Shown: positions 6,791 to 14,479 of the stretch, piece after piece
Numbering within the stretch: position 1 is the first letter of the stretch
Layout: the number at the start of each line of letters is the position of its first letter
Origin: Planctomycetaceae bacterium
Lineage (GTDB): Bacteria > Planctomycetota > Planctomycetia > Pirellulales > Pirellulaceae
DNA: 17,873 nt
Direction: 5' to 3'
Assembly: GCA_007695205.1 (NCBI GenBank)
Contig: REEF01000592.1
Span: 1-17,873 of the forward strand
Made by a program: the position numbers and the translations under genes
Notes under the pieces: model-generated
Database searches by the model: none
What the model saw: the letters and a program-made list of their open reading frames with translations, nothing else
What the model was told of the DNA's origin: nothing

Positions 6791-8215
6791 TCAGTTCCCG
6801 CTGGTCGGCCGCCGCTTCTGAAATCCACCGGCCGGAACCCCCTCGTCGGGGGAAAGAGCCCCGCCGCCGCGCTGCATGGTGACGACGCGTGCATCGTCGT
6901 AGTACCCCATGCGATCCAGCAGGGTTCTGAGTTCGATGGTCTCGATGCCCAGCCGAGTCGCTTCGCCGACGATCTCGGAATAGTGCTTCATGATACGGTC
7001 GTTGGAACGGTCGGATGGCGGCTTGCCGCGAACCAGATAACGAGTTGTGGAACTCAAGCTGCCTTCGATCGTACCGTCTTCCTTCAATTCACAATCGATC
7101 ACCCCGTTATTCAACGTGATGATGCTCCTGACCTTTTCCTGATCGCTACGTCCGTCGCCGGTGATATCCATCAAACCAGCCAAAGCAAAGTGGGTACGTT
7201 GGCCTCGACGGAACGATGGCGAATAGATGATGTCGTCTACCAGGATGGGATTGGATAGATCATCCTGCAGGATTCGGGCTTCGGCCGAGCGATCATCGAT
7301 GATTCGCGTCACTTCGATACGGCCTTTGATCGGGGCGGTGGTGACTCCGGTCTGGTCGCGATCGTAGACGCTGAACGTCATCTGACGCTGCAGGCCATGG
7401 GCAGCCCCCAGATCGATCCAGACGGTCCCTGTCCTCTGGTTCACCCAGGTGATCCTGCCATCCGCCGTTTCGAAGGTCGTTTCCTTCTGCCCCTCCAGAC
7501 GTTCTCTTTGGAAGGCGATGACTTGTTGAGCCCGGTCGAGTTCGCCTTCCAGTTTTCTCTGGGATTGTTCTGCCGTGGTGCTCACCTTGGCCAATTCGGC
7601 CCGAACCTTTGGAAGGGCCGAGGCTAGTTGGGCGCCCTGAGTCTCGAAACGAGCACGCTCTTCCTGGAACTTGCGACGTTCGTCCTGAAGATCCTGCCGT
7701 GCCTTGGCCAATTCCTCCTCGGCCCGCTCAGCTCGTGCCCCTTCCGCCTGACGTACCTGCTCGCGTTCCCGTTCCAGTGCACGTTGACGCAGGTCGGCCT
7801 CTGCCAACTGCTTATTGCGTGTGTTGACGATCCCGACCAAATGGGCCGGTAACGAGCGATAGTTTAGTGCCTCGCCGGTAAAGCCGACACCGTACAGCTT
7901 CATCTCTTCATCAAAATTGGCCAGCGTCTCCTCCATCTCGGTTCGATCATCACCGCCCAGCGACTGCAGCATGCTGTTCAACTGGTCTTGTGCCTTCGTG
8001 TCGTAGCCCAGCACGTGACGGTAGATCTGATTCCGAAAATCGGCCGTGTTGTACATTTGCGTGGCCCGTGAGGCTTCCGCACGAGCTGCCTCGGCCAATT
8101 TGATCTTCTCTTCAGCCTTGCGGAAATACAGATAAGTCGTCACGGCCAAAACTACCGTGACCATGACGAAAAGAATCAATGCGACTTGCAGACCTTGGCT
8201 TTCACGAGATGCCAT
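6791..8215 (-). CDS. Membrane-anchored coiled-coil protein with BRCT-like C-terminus, unknown function
   Basis: A 474-aa protein whose family I cannot name. Residues ~10-31 form one membrane helix (VALILFVMVTVVLAVTTYLY) after a short polar N-terminus, so most of the protein probably sits on one side of the inner membrane. Residues ~33-55 and ~134-245 are long Glu/Arg/Ala/Gln-rich coiled-coil segments. Residues ~247-335 form a beta-rich domain (GRITWVNQRTGTVWIDLG...GLQRQMTFSVYDRD...IKGRIEVTRI...DDIIYSP). Residues ~342-440 have a BRCT-like order: FALAGLMD, then RSIITLNNGVID, TRYLVRGKPP, and GIETIELRTLLDRMGY. The tail is Gly/Pro-rich. The start is good: AAGGAG at 8224-8229 is 8 nt before ATG. 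It stands alone, divergent from ispG and separated from the PSP1 operon by a hairpin and a promoter. A structural or scaffolding role in the envelope is only a guess. Confidence 0.8.
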   Translation of the reverse strand: MASRESQGLQVALILFVMVTVVLAVTTYLYFRKAEEKIKLAEAARAEASRATQMYNTADFRNQIYRHVLGYDTKAQDQLNSMLQSLGGDDRTEMEETLANFDEEMKLYGVGFTGEALNYRSLPAHLVGIVNTRNKQLAEADLRQRALEREREQVRQAEGARAERAEEELAKARQDLQDERRKFQEERARFETQGAQLASALPKVRAELAKVSTTAEQSQRKLEGELDRAQQVIAFQRERLEGQKETTFETADGRITWVNQRTGTVWIDLGAAHGLQRQMTFSVYDRDQTGVTTAPIKGRIEVTRIIDDRSAEARILQDDLSNPILVDDIIYSPSFRRGQRTHFALAGLMDITGDGRSDQEKVRSIITLNNGVIDCELKEDGTIEGSLSSTTRYLVRGKPPSDRSNDRIMKHYSEIVGEATRLGIETIELRTLLDRMGYYDDARVVTMQRGGGALSPDEGVPAGGFQKRRPTSGN

Positions 8216-8635
8216 GATCAGTGCTCCTTGGAATTACCCCGCGGCAGGGTGGAACGAAATATCGACACCAAATCCCGATTGCGGCACCATTGCGGACGAC
8301 CGTATCTAGCCAATCACCGTGGCGGCACCAACCGCCCGTGGATCGAACCGGGTTCTCACCCCTTGTATTCGCCGCCCGTAATACGGGTTATTCCTGACAG
8401 GAGCGTCTCTCACCGGACCTCGCCAAGCCTTGCCGCATATCGGTCTGGACCTCAGTCGAGTTTAGATCGGCGATCCACGGATGTCAAATCAGATCCCCGC
8501 AGCTTACCAAGAATCGGGCCATCGCTGGACGCCTTATCACAATCACAACGTATCGTACGCCGTGATATTGCAGATCACGCTGCGGATGAGACAATGGCGA
8601 AATGAAATCGATAGAAAACTCAGGGACACACCTAA
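8216..8635. other. 420-bp divergent intergenic region with a 13-bp palindrome
   Basis: This gap separates the starts of the coiled-coil protein gene (minus) and ispG (plus), so promoters for both should lie here. I see a perfect odd palindrome CCCGTAATACGGG at 8375-8387, a possible operator or small hairpin. A weak promoter-like pair for ispG, TTGCAG at 8568-8573 and GACAAT at 8590-8595, has 16-nt spacing. A tRNA T-loop-like GGTTCGATCC on the minus strand near 8341-8352 has no matching acceptor or anticodon arm. The short reading frames here look like chance. Confidence 0.4.
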
Positions 8636-9793
8636 ATGGCGAACAGGAATTCCACGCGAGCGGTAAGGATTGGTTCGATTACCATCGGCGATCATCATCC
8701 CATCGCTGTCCAGAGCATGACGGCCACCAAGACTCGAGATATCGACGCGACCGTCGCCCAGGCCGAGGCCTTGGTCCTAGCGGGGGCCGATGTGGTGCGA
8801 ATCGCGGTCGACAGCCAACAGGATGCCCTGGCGTTAAAGGAGATCCGCCGGCAGACCCGAGCCAATCTGTCGGTAGATCTGCAGGAGAATTATCGACTGG
8901 CCGAAGTCGTCGCACCATTTGTCGATAAAATCCGCTATAATCCGGGGCATCTGTATCACCATCAGCGGCAATTGAGCTGGAAGGAGAAGGTCCGGTTCCT
9001 CGTACAGGTGGCTCGCCAACACGATTGTGCCATGCGTATCGGGGTCAACTGTGGCAGTGTTGATCCGGAGAAACGCAGCCAGTATCCGGCCGAAGATTCG
9101 ATCACGCCGATGCTGCAGAGTGCTTTGGAACACTGCGATTGGCTGGATTCTTTGGGATTTCATCGATATTGCGTGTCGCTGAAGGATTCTGATCCGACCA
9201 AGGTGGTCCAGGTGAACCAACGCTTTGCCGCGGAGCGTCCCGAAGTGCCGCTACATCTGGGGGTGACTGAGGCAGGAATGCCTCCCGAGGGTATTTTGAA
9301 GACGCGGGTTGCGCTGGAGCAACTGATCGGTTCAGGGATCGGCGATACGATTCGAGTGTCGCTGACGGTCCCCAATTCGCAAAAGGCGGAAGAGATTACG
9401 GTCGGGCGGCAGATCCTGGCCGACATCGCGGCGGGGCGTGTGCGTTCGGTCGTCCGCTTCGATCCGAATGCTCTGAACATCATCTCCTGCCCGAGTTGCT
9501 CGCGAGTCGAAAACGAGGCCTTTGTCGAATTGGCTCAGCAGGTCAAAGCGATGACCGGCTATGCCAAAGACCACGCTTTGACCATCGCGGTGATGGGCTG
9601 TCGCGTGAATGGGCCCGGCGAGACCGATGATGCGGACCTGGGACTTTGGTGCGGCCCTAATTATGTGAATCTGAAACGCCGCAGCAAAACGTTGGGCTCG
9701 TTCCGCTACGACGAAATCCTGCCCCGACTGAAACAGGAACTGGATGCGTTCATCGCCGAACGTCAGGCGGATAACACGGATTCTGGTCCCTGA
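8636..9793 (+). CDS. ispG: 4-hydroxy-3-methylbut-2-enyl-diphosphate synthase (IspG/GcpE)
   Basis: Cytoplasmic [4Fe-4S] enzyme of the MEP (non-mevalonate) isoprenoid pathway. It reductively opens 2-C-methyl-D-erythritol 2,4-cyclodiphosphate to HMBPP. The 385-aa length fits the compact bacterial (E. coli-like) form without the large insert of plant and Chlamydia enzymes. The TIM-barrel half starts with the signature IGDHHPIAVQSMTATKTRD and includes IRYNPGH and RIGVNCGS. The cluster-binding half carries C285-P-S-C288 and C322 in GCRVNGPGE, with E329 as the conserved Glu that ligates or faces the cluster. All expected ligands are present, so the gene should be functional. ATG 8636 is the natural start; only a weak AGGGA lies about 10 nt upstream. 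It converges on the lptB-like gene with 10 bp between stop codons and no obvious terminator, so read-through antisense in both directions is likely. Confidence 0.97.
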   Translation: MANRNSTRAVRIGSITIGDHHPIAVQSMTATKTRDIDATVAQAEALVLAGADVVRIAVDSQQDALALKEIRRQTRANLSVDLQENYRLAEVVAPFVDKIRYNPGHLYHHQRQLSWKEKVRFLVQVARQHDCAMRIGVNCGSVDPEKRSQYPAEDSITPMLQSALEHCDWLDSLGFHRYCVSLKDSDPTKVVQVNQRFAAERPEVPLHLGVTEAGMPPEGILKTRVALEQLIGSGIGDTIRVSLTVPNSQKAEEITVGRQILADIAAGRVRSVVRFDPNALNIISCPSCSRVENEAFVELAQQVKAMTGYAKDHALTIAVMGCRVNGPGETDDADLGLWCGPNYVNLKRRSKTLGSFRYDEILPRLKQELDAFIAERQADNTDSGP

Positions 9794-9803
9794 ACCACGC
9801 CGA

Positions 9804-10631
9804 TCAGATCGAATCGGTCTGGCGGCGCCGTCGGCGACGCAGTCTGGCGGCCGGCTGTGGACTCAGGTCGTCGGGAAGCCGATGAGGTGGCGGGGGTCCG
9901 GTTGTTGCCATGTCCATGGAATCGCCGAAATATTTCTCCCGCGCCTCGGCATGGTTGACGACTTCTTGCGGCGTCCCGTGGCACAAAACCTGGCCTTTGC
10001 TGATCACATAACTGCGGTCGGTGATCTGCAACGTCTCGCGAACTTGATGATCGGTGATCAGGATGGCGATTCCACGGCTGCGTAATTCGCGTACGATCCC
10101 TTGGATGCTCTGAATCGTCACCGGATCGATGCCCGTAAACGGCTCGTCCAGCAGGATAATCTGCGGATCGGAGACCAGACAGCGGGCGATTTCCAGACGC
10201 CGTCGTTCACCGCCTGAAAGCGAACCGGCCAAAGATCGGCGGATGTGGGTGATGTTGAACTGCTCCAGCAGCTCGTTGCATCGAGCTCGACGCGCTCGCC
10301 ATTTGACGCCCAACAGTTCCATCATCCCCAGCAGGTTTTTTTGAGCTGACAATTTGCGGAACACACTGGACTCTTGGGCCAAATAGCCCATCCCGCCATC
10401 GCGTGCACGGCGAAACATGGGCCACTTGGTAACGTCCTTGCCATTCAGTATCACCTGGCCCTGATCCGGATCGATCATACCGCAGGTCATACGAAAGCTG
10501 GTCGTCTTGCCTGCCCCGTTGGGGCCGAGCAGGCCGACGATCTCGCCGCGCTCGACCTCGAAGCCGACGCCATCGACGACGCGCCGGCGGCCGTAACTCT
10601 TCACCAGTCCTTTGACTTCCAATATGGCCAT
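9804..10631 (-). CDS. lptB: LptB-like ABC transporter ATP-binding protein
   Basis: Cytoplasmic ATPase that, in the LptB2FG complex, powers extraction of lipopolysaccharide from the inner membrane. Walker A is G36-PNGAGKTT, the Q-loop Gln is Q86 (YLAQESSVFRKLS, an LptB hallmark), the signature is LSGGERRR at 138-145, Walker B is ILLDEP with E163, and the switch His is H195 (TDHQVRE). The motifs RRSLAGSLSGGERRR and FTGIDP also favour LptB over LivF or LivG. The protein is 275 aa, about 30 longer than E. coli LptB. The extra C-terminus has a PPPP run and an RLRRRRRR cluster. The start is strong: GGAGGA at 10637-10642, 5 nt before ATG. It lies 25 bp downstream of signal peptidase A and is probably co-transcribed. 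LptA, LptC, LptF and LptG are not in this window. Confidence 0.92.
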   Translation of the reverse strand: MAILEVKGLVKSYGRRRVVDGVGFEVERGEIVGLLGPNGAGKTTSFRMTCGMIDPDQGQVILNGKDVTKWPMFRRARDGGMGYLAQESSVFRKLSAQKNLLGMMELLGVKWRARRARCNELLEQFNITHIRRSLAGSLSGGERRRLEIARCLVSDPQIILLDEPFTGIDPVTIQSIQGIVRELRSRGIAILITDHQVRETLQITDRSYVISKGQVLCHGTPQEVVNHAEAREKYFGDSMDMATTGPPPPHRLPDDLSPQPAARLRRRRRRQTDSI

Positions 10632-10656
10632 CGTTGTCCTCCATGACCAGCAGTGT

Positions 10657-12438
10657 TCAGCGAATCAAGCCCATTCGCTGGAAATTGGGAAAGAAGGGAA
10701 TCGGCGCATTCCAAGGATGCGGCCAATAGATCACCAATGCTTTGCCCGTCAACAAATCACGACGGACGTGAGGCGGAGGATTGTCGCCCCAACCGTCGGG
10801 GGCACCCGGAGACCACAGACGAGCGTCCTTGCTCTGCGGGCTGTTATCACCCAAAGGAAAGAACTGCCCGTCCCCCATCTCGAATTCGATGTAGGGGCGG
10901 CGCAGATCAAATAGCGGTGTGCTGTTCCATAATTCGGGCGATTGAAACACCTCCTGGATATCCCGGACAGGGTCCAGGCTGCGTTGGTAATCGGTTTCGA
11001 TTCTGGAGAGCGAATTCGAAGACACGTAATACACATCGCGGTAGAGTTGCAACCGGGACACCACCAGATCAGCGCCCGCGCTGCCGATGCCTGCCGGTTC
11101 CAGATCCCCAGGCCGATCGGGACTCCAATAAGGCCGCACATCGGCGTCTGGCACATACGTTGTCGGGCCATCGAACGAAACGACTCGCCCATTGACCCAC
11201 AAAATCAGTTGGTCATCGCAGTTGGAAAGCATCAGTCGGTATCGGCCAGGGCCTCGCACCCTGGTCGATGCACGAGGCTGGGCAACCGAAACACCCGCAT
11301 CGCTTACAAAAGAACGCTGGCCGCCGTCGATCAGCAGGATCGCCTCGCCGGTCGCCACGTCGATCCGACACGTGTAATGAACGCCGCCTTCGACCAAATC
11401 CAAAAGCAATTCCCCGCTATCGCTTTGCACTTCGACAACCGTCTCCAAAGCAAGATCGCCTACCCAGTGCAAACCTCTTGCCTGGCGGCGCGATCCTGCG
11501 ACGAACGGACTGGCTCGTTCGATCCCGTCATTGTAAGCGTAGTAATCCGTGATCAATTGGCCTTGCAGTTGGCCATTACTCAACACCGATGGCACACGCC
11601 CCTGCTGGATCTCATGCCAACTCTGCTGGTCGGGCAGTAGGTGGCGATAACGCAACCATGCTTCGGCGTCACCAGCGTTGTCTACCTGAAAACGGCGGCC
11701 ATCCTCCAGTACCTGCCAGGTTGGATTCGCGGGGGACTGCCAATCCTGCCAGCGCGACGGCCAACCTGCTTGGATCAACGCCTCGGATTGGTAATTCGTG
11801 TCGTATACCAACTGGAGCATGGCTCGCAATCTCGAGGGCGATTTGCGAGCGATTTGGAAGCCAGCATCCCCTAGATCGGCGGAATCGCTGGGGCGAAAAT
11901 AGACGTCACCATGACGGATGCGGACCGTCTCGTTGGGCATGCCAACCAGTCGCTTGATGTAGTTCTGCTTGGCGTTGCCCGGGTACTTGAAGACAATAAC
12001 GTCCCATCGCGAGGGATGGCCAATCTCGTACGCGAACTTACTGACCAAGATTCGGTCGCCGCTGAACGAACGATGATTGGGATTCAGATTCTTTTCCAAC
12101 ATCATCGTGTATTGGCACATCGGACACACCGTGCCGATCACCTCACCCGGCCCATCATTCTCTAGGCTCGCACCCGTACGGTACTGATAGCCGCACTGGT
12201 CACACACCACATCCATGTGCCGCCCCTGCAGCGTTGGCGCCATGGAACCGGTCGGAATGACAAACGCTTCGGCGACAAACGCACGAAACAGAAAGGCCAG
12301 GATTACGGCTACCGCGATCGATTCGATCGTCTCGCGGGTCGCTCGCCCCTCGCCTGCCGCCTTCTTCTCGACTCGGTTGGTCGCCGATTTTGCTCGAGAC
12401 GAGCCCGCAGGGGCGATGCTGGATTTGGATTTGATCAT
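10657..12438 (-). CDS. lepB: Signal peptidase I, paralogue A, with zinc-ribbon and beta-sandwich inserts
   Basis: Membrane serine protease (family S26) that removes signal peptides from exported proteins. At 593 aa it is nearly twice the usual size. After a basic N-terminus, one membrane helix (~38-58) leads into box B, FVIPTGSMAPTL, with nucleophile S65. The general base is K162 in YIKRLVGMPNE (box D). Box E is GDNSPQSKDARLW, beginning at G530. Two insertions stand out. Residues ~77-110 hold C79-x2-C82 and C105-x2-C108, a zinc-ribbon-like pair. Between boxes D and E lie ~300 residues of mostly beta sequence (LALETVVEVQ..., YRLMLSNCDDQLILWVNGRVV..., DLVVSRLQLYRDVYY), resembling a concanavalin/LamG sandwich. 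Paralogue B upstream aligns along this whole insert. There is no clear Shine-Dalgarno site at ATG 12438. It is followed by lptB after 25 bp. Confidence 0.9.
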   Translation of the reverse strand: MIKSKSSIAPAGSSRAKSATNRVEKKAAGEGRATRETIESIAVAVILAFLFRAFVAEAFVIPTGSMAPTLQGRHMDVVCDQCGYQYRTGASLENDGPGEVIGTVCPMCQYTMMLEKNLNPNHRSFSGDRILVSKFAYEIGHPSRWDVIVFKYPGNAKQNYIKRLVGMPNETVRIRHGDVYFRPSDSADLGDAGFQIARKSPSRLRAMLQLVYDTNYQSEALIQAGWPSRWQDWQSPANPTWQVLEDGRRFQVDNAGDAEAWLRYRHLLPDQQSWHEIQQGRVPSVLSNGQLQGQLITDYYAYNDGIERASPFVAGSRRQARGLHWVGDLALETVVEVQSDSGELLLDLVEGGVHYTCRIDVATGEAILLIDGGQRSFVSDAGVSVAQPRASTRVRGPGRYRLMLSNCDDQLILWVNGRVVSFDGPTTYVPDADVRPYWSPDRPGDLEPAGIGSAGADLVVSRLQLYRDVYYVSSNSLSRIETDYQRSLDPVRDIQEVFQSPELWNSTPLFDLRRPYIEFEMGDGQFFPLGDNSPQSKDARLWSPGAPDGWGDNPPPHVRRDLLTGKALVIYWPHPWNAPIPFFPNFQRMGLIR

Positions 12439-12594
12439 CAGATTAACGTTTCCGCCCGACTCTTGGTCGTGGTCGACCTTTGGTTTCCAAAAAAACGCCC
12501 TCCCGGCTGCTCAGACCTTCCATGATGAACGAAAGAGTATATCCAAAAAAGAAAAGTCTCGATACTCGGTTTCCTAAATACCCTCTTTATGATT
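12439..12594 (-). promoter_or_regulatory. 156-bp gap between the two signal peptidase genes
   Basis: On the minus strand this AT-richer spacer contains TATACT (12541-12536), a possible -10 element without a convincing -35. It also has a T7 run (12495-12489) after a weak GC-rich fold (GCC-GGGAG-GGC), which could attenuate transcripts from paralogue B. Whether paralogue A and lptB have their own promoter cannot be settled by reading. Confidence 0.3.
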
Positions 12595-13929
12595 TCAATG
12601 CATCCCCCAGACTCGCCCCCAAAGCTGTTCGGCGGGCATTCCGGGTCGCGGCCAGTGACGACTGTCCTGCGATATCGGAATATTGTCGCCGACCACAAAT
12701 AGTTCGTCTGGCCCGAGTAACCATTGGTTCCTATGGTGATCTACGTAATCCGGCGTCAAATAGTGCAGATCGCGGAATACGCGAAGGCGGTCGACGGTGA
12801 CCGCCGTGCCCGTGGCACCGATGGCCATCTGGGAAATCGGATCTCGGGAGTCGGAACGCTGCCAATCTTCCATTCCCTGCCGATGCGTACGGTCGGCCTC
12901 GACGTCTTTGAACTCATGACGGATCTGAGGATGCCCATCGATCGCAAACAACAACTGACCGTCACACCAAGCGAATTCGACCAGCACCCCACGCGCAAAC
13001 GCGAATCTGGGCAACGGGATGCGAGATAGTTCATCGGAGTTCTGGGACCAAACCAGTTGTCGGTGTTGAAAGCACAGTTCGACACGGTATCTGTCGTTCA
13101 GATCCGTGATCTCCAAGGCCACGCATCCTTCACCGTCGCCGATTCGAATGCGGCAGGCAAGCATGATATCCGTCACGACGTTCAGTCGTCGCGAAAGCTG
13201 CTGGTTGTAGCTGTCGTTGTCCATGATGGGCGAAGGCTGAGTTCTCTGGACAACCCCGGCATAGCCCGGCCAGTGTTGATAGCCCAGCCAATCTAGGCCT
13301 TCATTGCCTCCCTCGTGGGGCCGAAAAACGAAACGCGTTCCCTCCACATGCCACCTGCTTTCGGAAGATTTTTTTTTCCACCGGGGCGGCAGTTCCAGCT
13401 CGCGTTTGGGCGGGTGGTCGTTGTCATGCACCAGCACGGCCATGCGCCGCAACTGGGCCAACGATTTTCGCACGGTACGTCCGTTGGCCACCACGTCGCC
13501 CCGCCGAAACTCGATCCGCTCGCCAGGCAAGCCCACGATGCGTTTGACGGCCCATCGCGATGGATGATTGGGCATCGGGAAAGCCACAACATCCCACCTG
13601 TTTGGAGTTTGCCACGCGAATGCCCACCGATCGATCAGCACGCGTTGCCCCATCCGTACCCTTTGGTCTACCCGGTGGTCGTTTCCAGCGCCACAGTTCC
13701 AGCAGACAACACGGCCATCCCGAGGCGGTGCATGGGCGTCGTAGCGGATGACCATCCGGCAATCGCGACAAATCAAACAGTAGTGTTCGCCGACCAAATT
13801 GGGGGCCATCGAACCGCCGGTGATCCGTACGGCGGGCCAAACGCCTTGCCATCCAGCGCCTCGAATCAGGCCTCCTACGATCACTAGTGCCAAAACGCCC
13901 CATCGCACGAAACTACCCGTCGCTCTCAC
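12595..13929 (-). CDS. lepB: Signal peptidase I, paralogue B, same extended architecture
   Basis: Second S26 signal peptidase, 444 aa. A single N-terminal membrane helix (~8-24) is followed by box B, ITGGSMAPNL, with nucleophile S40, and by box D, WAVKRIVGLPGE, with K129 as general base. Box E is GDNIPISQDSRHW near the C-terminus, so the catalytic set is complete. As in paralogue A, a four-cysteine segment (C54-x2-C57 and C76-x2-C79) sits between boxes B and D, and a ~250-residue beta-rich insert lies between D and E. Insert blocks match A: KSLAQLRRMAVLVHD with KSPSRLRAMLQLVYD, and VDRLRVFRDLHYL with VSRLQLYRDVYYV. It starts with GTG at 13929 with GAGGA-like bases (13936-13940) 6 nt upstream. 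A run of nine A residues (13377-13369) encodes Lys-Lys-Lys. First gene of the cluster leading to paralogue A and lptB. Confidence 0.87.
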   Translation of the reverse strand: MRATGSFVRWGVLALVIVGGLIRGAGWQGVWPAVRITGGSMAPNLVGEHYCLICRDCRMVIRYDAHAPPRDGRVVCWNCGAGNDHRVDQRVRMGQRVLIDRWAFAWQTPNRWDVVAFPMPNHPSRWAVKRIVGLPGERIEFRRGDVVANGRTVRKSLAQLRRMAVLVHDNDHPPKRELELPPRWKKKSSESRWHVEGTRFVFRPHEGGNEGLDWLGYQHWPGYAGVVQRTQPSPIMDNDSYNQQLSRRLNVVTDIMLACRIRIGDGEGCVALEITDLNDRYRVELCFQHRQLVWSQNSDELSRIPLPRFAFARGVLVEFAWCDGQLLFAIDGHPQIRHEFKDVEADRTHRQGMEDWQRSDSRDPISQMAIGATGTAVTVDRLRVFRDLHYLTPDYVDHHRNQWLLGPDELFVVGDNIPISQDSRHWPRPGMPAEQLWGRVWGMH

Positions 13930-14219
13930 AGCAGATCCTCATCCTTGCCGAAGTCTACGAATCCAAGAGAATCTGCCTCGCATCGACTCATACCCTGCCT
14001 GGACCGATGATGCTTCCCATGAACCTCAGTTTACCCGTTTTCACGGTCCTTGCCCACCTACAGAAGCTAGCGGATCTAGCGAAACGTTGGCAGTCGACAA
14101 CGAATGACGTTCTTTCTGGAAAAAACAGCACCTTTTGTCGAAGAATCGATCTTGACGGCGAAGTGCCAAAAACACTAATCTCTTCCCGATAAATTCCATC
14201 AATGGGTTTTCAAGTGTAA
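13930..14219. other. Upstream part of the divergent gap between signal peptidase B and csrA-REC
   Basis: These 290 bp contain no reading frame I believe in. A small perfect hairpin sequence, GCTAG-CGGAT-CTAGC, lies at 14068-14082. Promoters for the minus-strand signal peptidase cluster should lie here, but I find no good -35/-10 pair on that strand. The candidate promoter for the plus-strand gene is listed separately. Confidence 0.4.
14152..14179 (+). promoter_or_regulatory. Candidate promoter for the csrA-REC fusion gene
   Basis: TTGACG (14152-14157, five of six to the -35 consensus) is followed after 16 nt by ACTAAT (14174-14179, four of six to the -10). Transcription would start near 14186 and give a leader of about 295 nt before the ATG at 14480. 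The match is moderate and no other evidence supports it. Confidence 0.35.
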
Positions 14220-14479
14220 GGAGAGGAACTCCGTACGCTCCCGAGGCGGCTTTTTTAGTCGGTGTGACCGGCTGCGGCCTCTGTGAAGTGGAGCGAGTCA
14301 AGGATGACGGGAGCTTGCGACTCGGAGCGGGCGGCACAGGCCACGATGGTAGACCGAAGTTCGGTTTCAGAGGTCGCCGCAGGAAGGAAACTTTCGAGCT
14401 CAAGGTAGAGAAGACGCGAAGGTTCGCGTGGGCACATCCCCACGACGGTCGCATCGCGTCGTGGAAAAGGAGATCCGTC
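14220..14479 (+). promoter_or_regulatory. GGA-rich 5' leader with hairpin at the ribosome-binding site (possible CsrA autoregulation)
   Basis: GGA, the core of CsrA-binding sites, occurs at 14220, 14225, 14290, 14302, 14310, 14324, 14382, 14386, 14463 and 14469, about twice chance expectation. The last is inside the Shine-Dalgarno AAGGAG (14467-14472). A perfect 8-bp hairpin, CCACGACG (14440-14447) and CGTCGTGG (14457-14464), ends 2 nt before it. A second fold pairs CGAGTC (14294-14299) with GACTCG (14319-14324) and places GGGAG in the loop. Since the downstream gene encodes a CsrA domain, translational self-repression is a reasonable inference. Confidence 0.45.

Noticed and set aside
8330..8365. 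Possible tRNA on the minus strand (T-loop-like GGTTCGATCC)
   Set aside because: The T-stem is mismatched, and no acceptor, D or anticodon arm can be paired around it.
10657..13929. Interpretation of the two signal peptidase genes as one gene split by a frameshift
   Set aside because: Each has its own start, membrane helix, complete Ser/Lys dyad and box E, so they are paralogues.
13887..14192. Plus-strand open frame of 101 codons in the gap before csrA-REC
   Set aside because: It overlaps the start of signal peptidase B, has no ribosome-binding site or recognisable sequence, and looks like chance.
14264..14479. N-terminal extension of the CsrA-REC frame
   Set aside because: A strong Shine-Dalgarno site precedes ATG 14480, and CsrA begins canonically at that Met; the extension is basic and without motifs, better read as leader.
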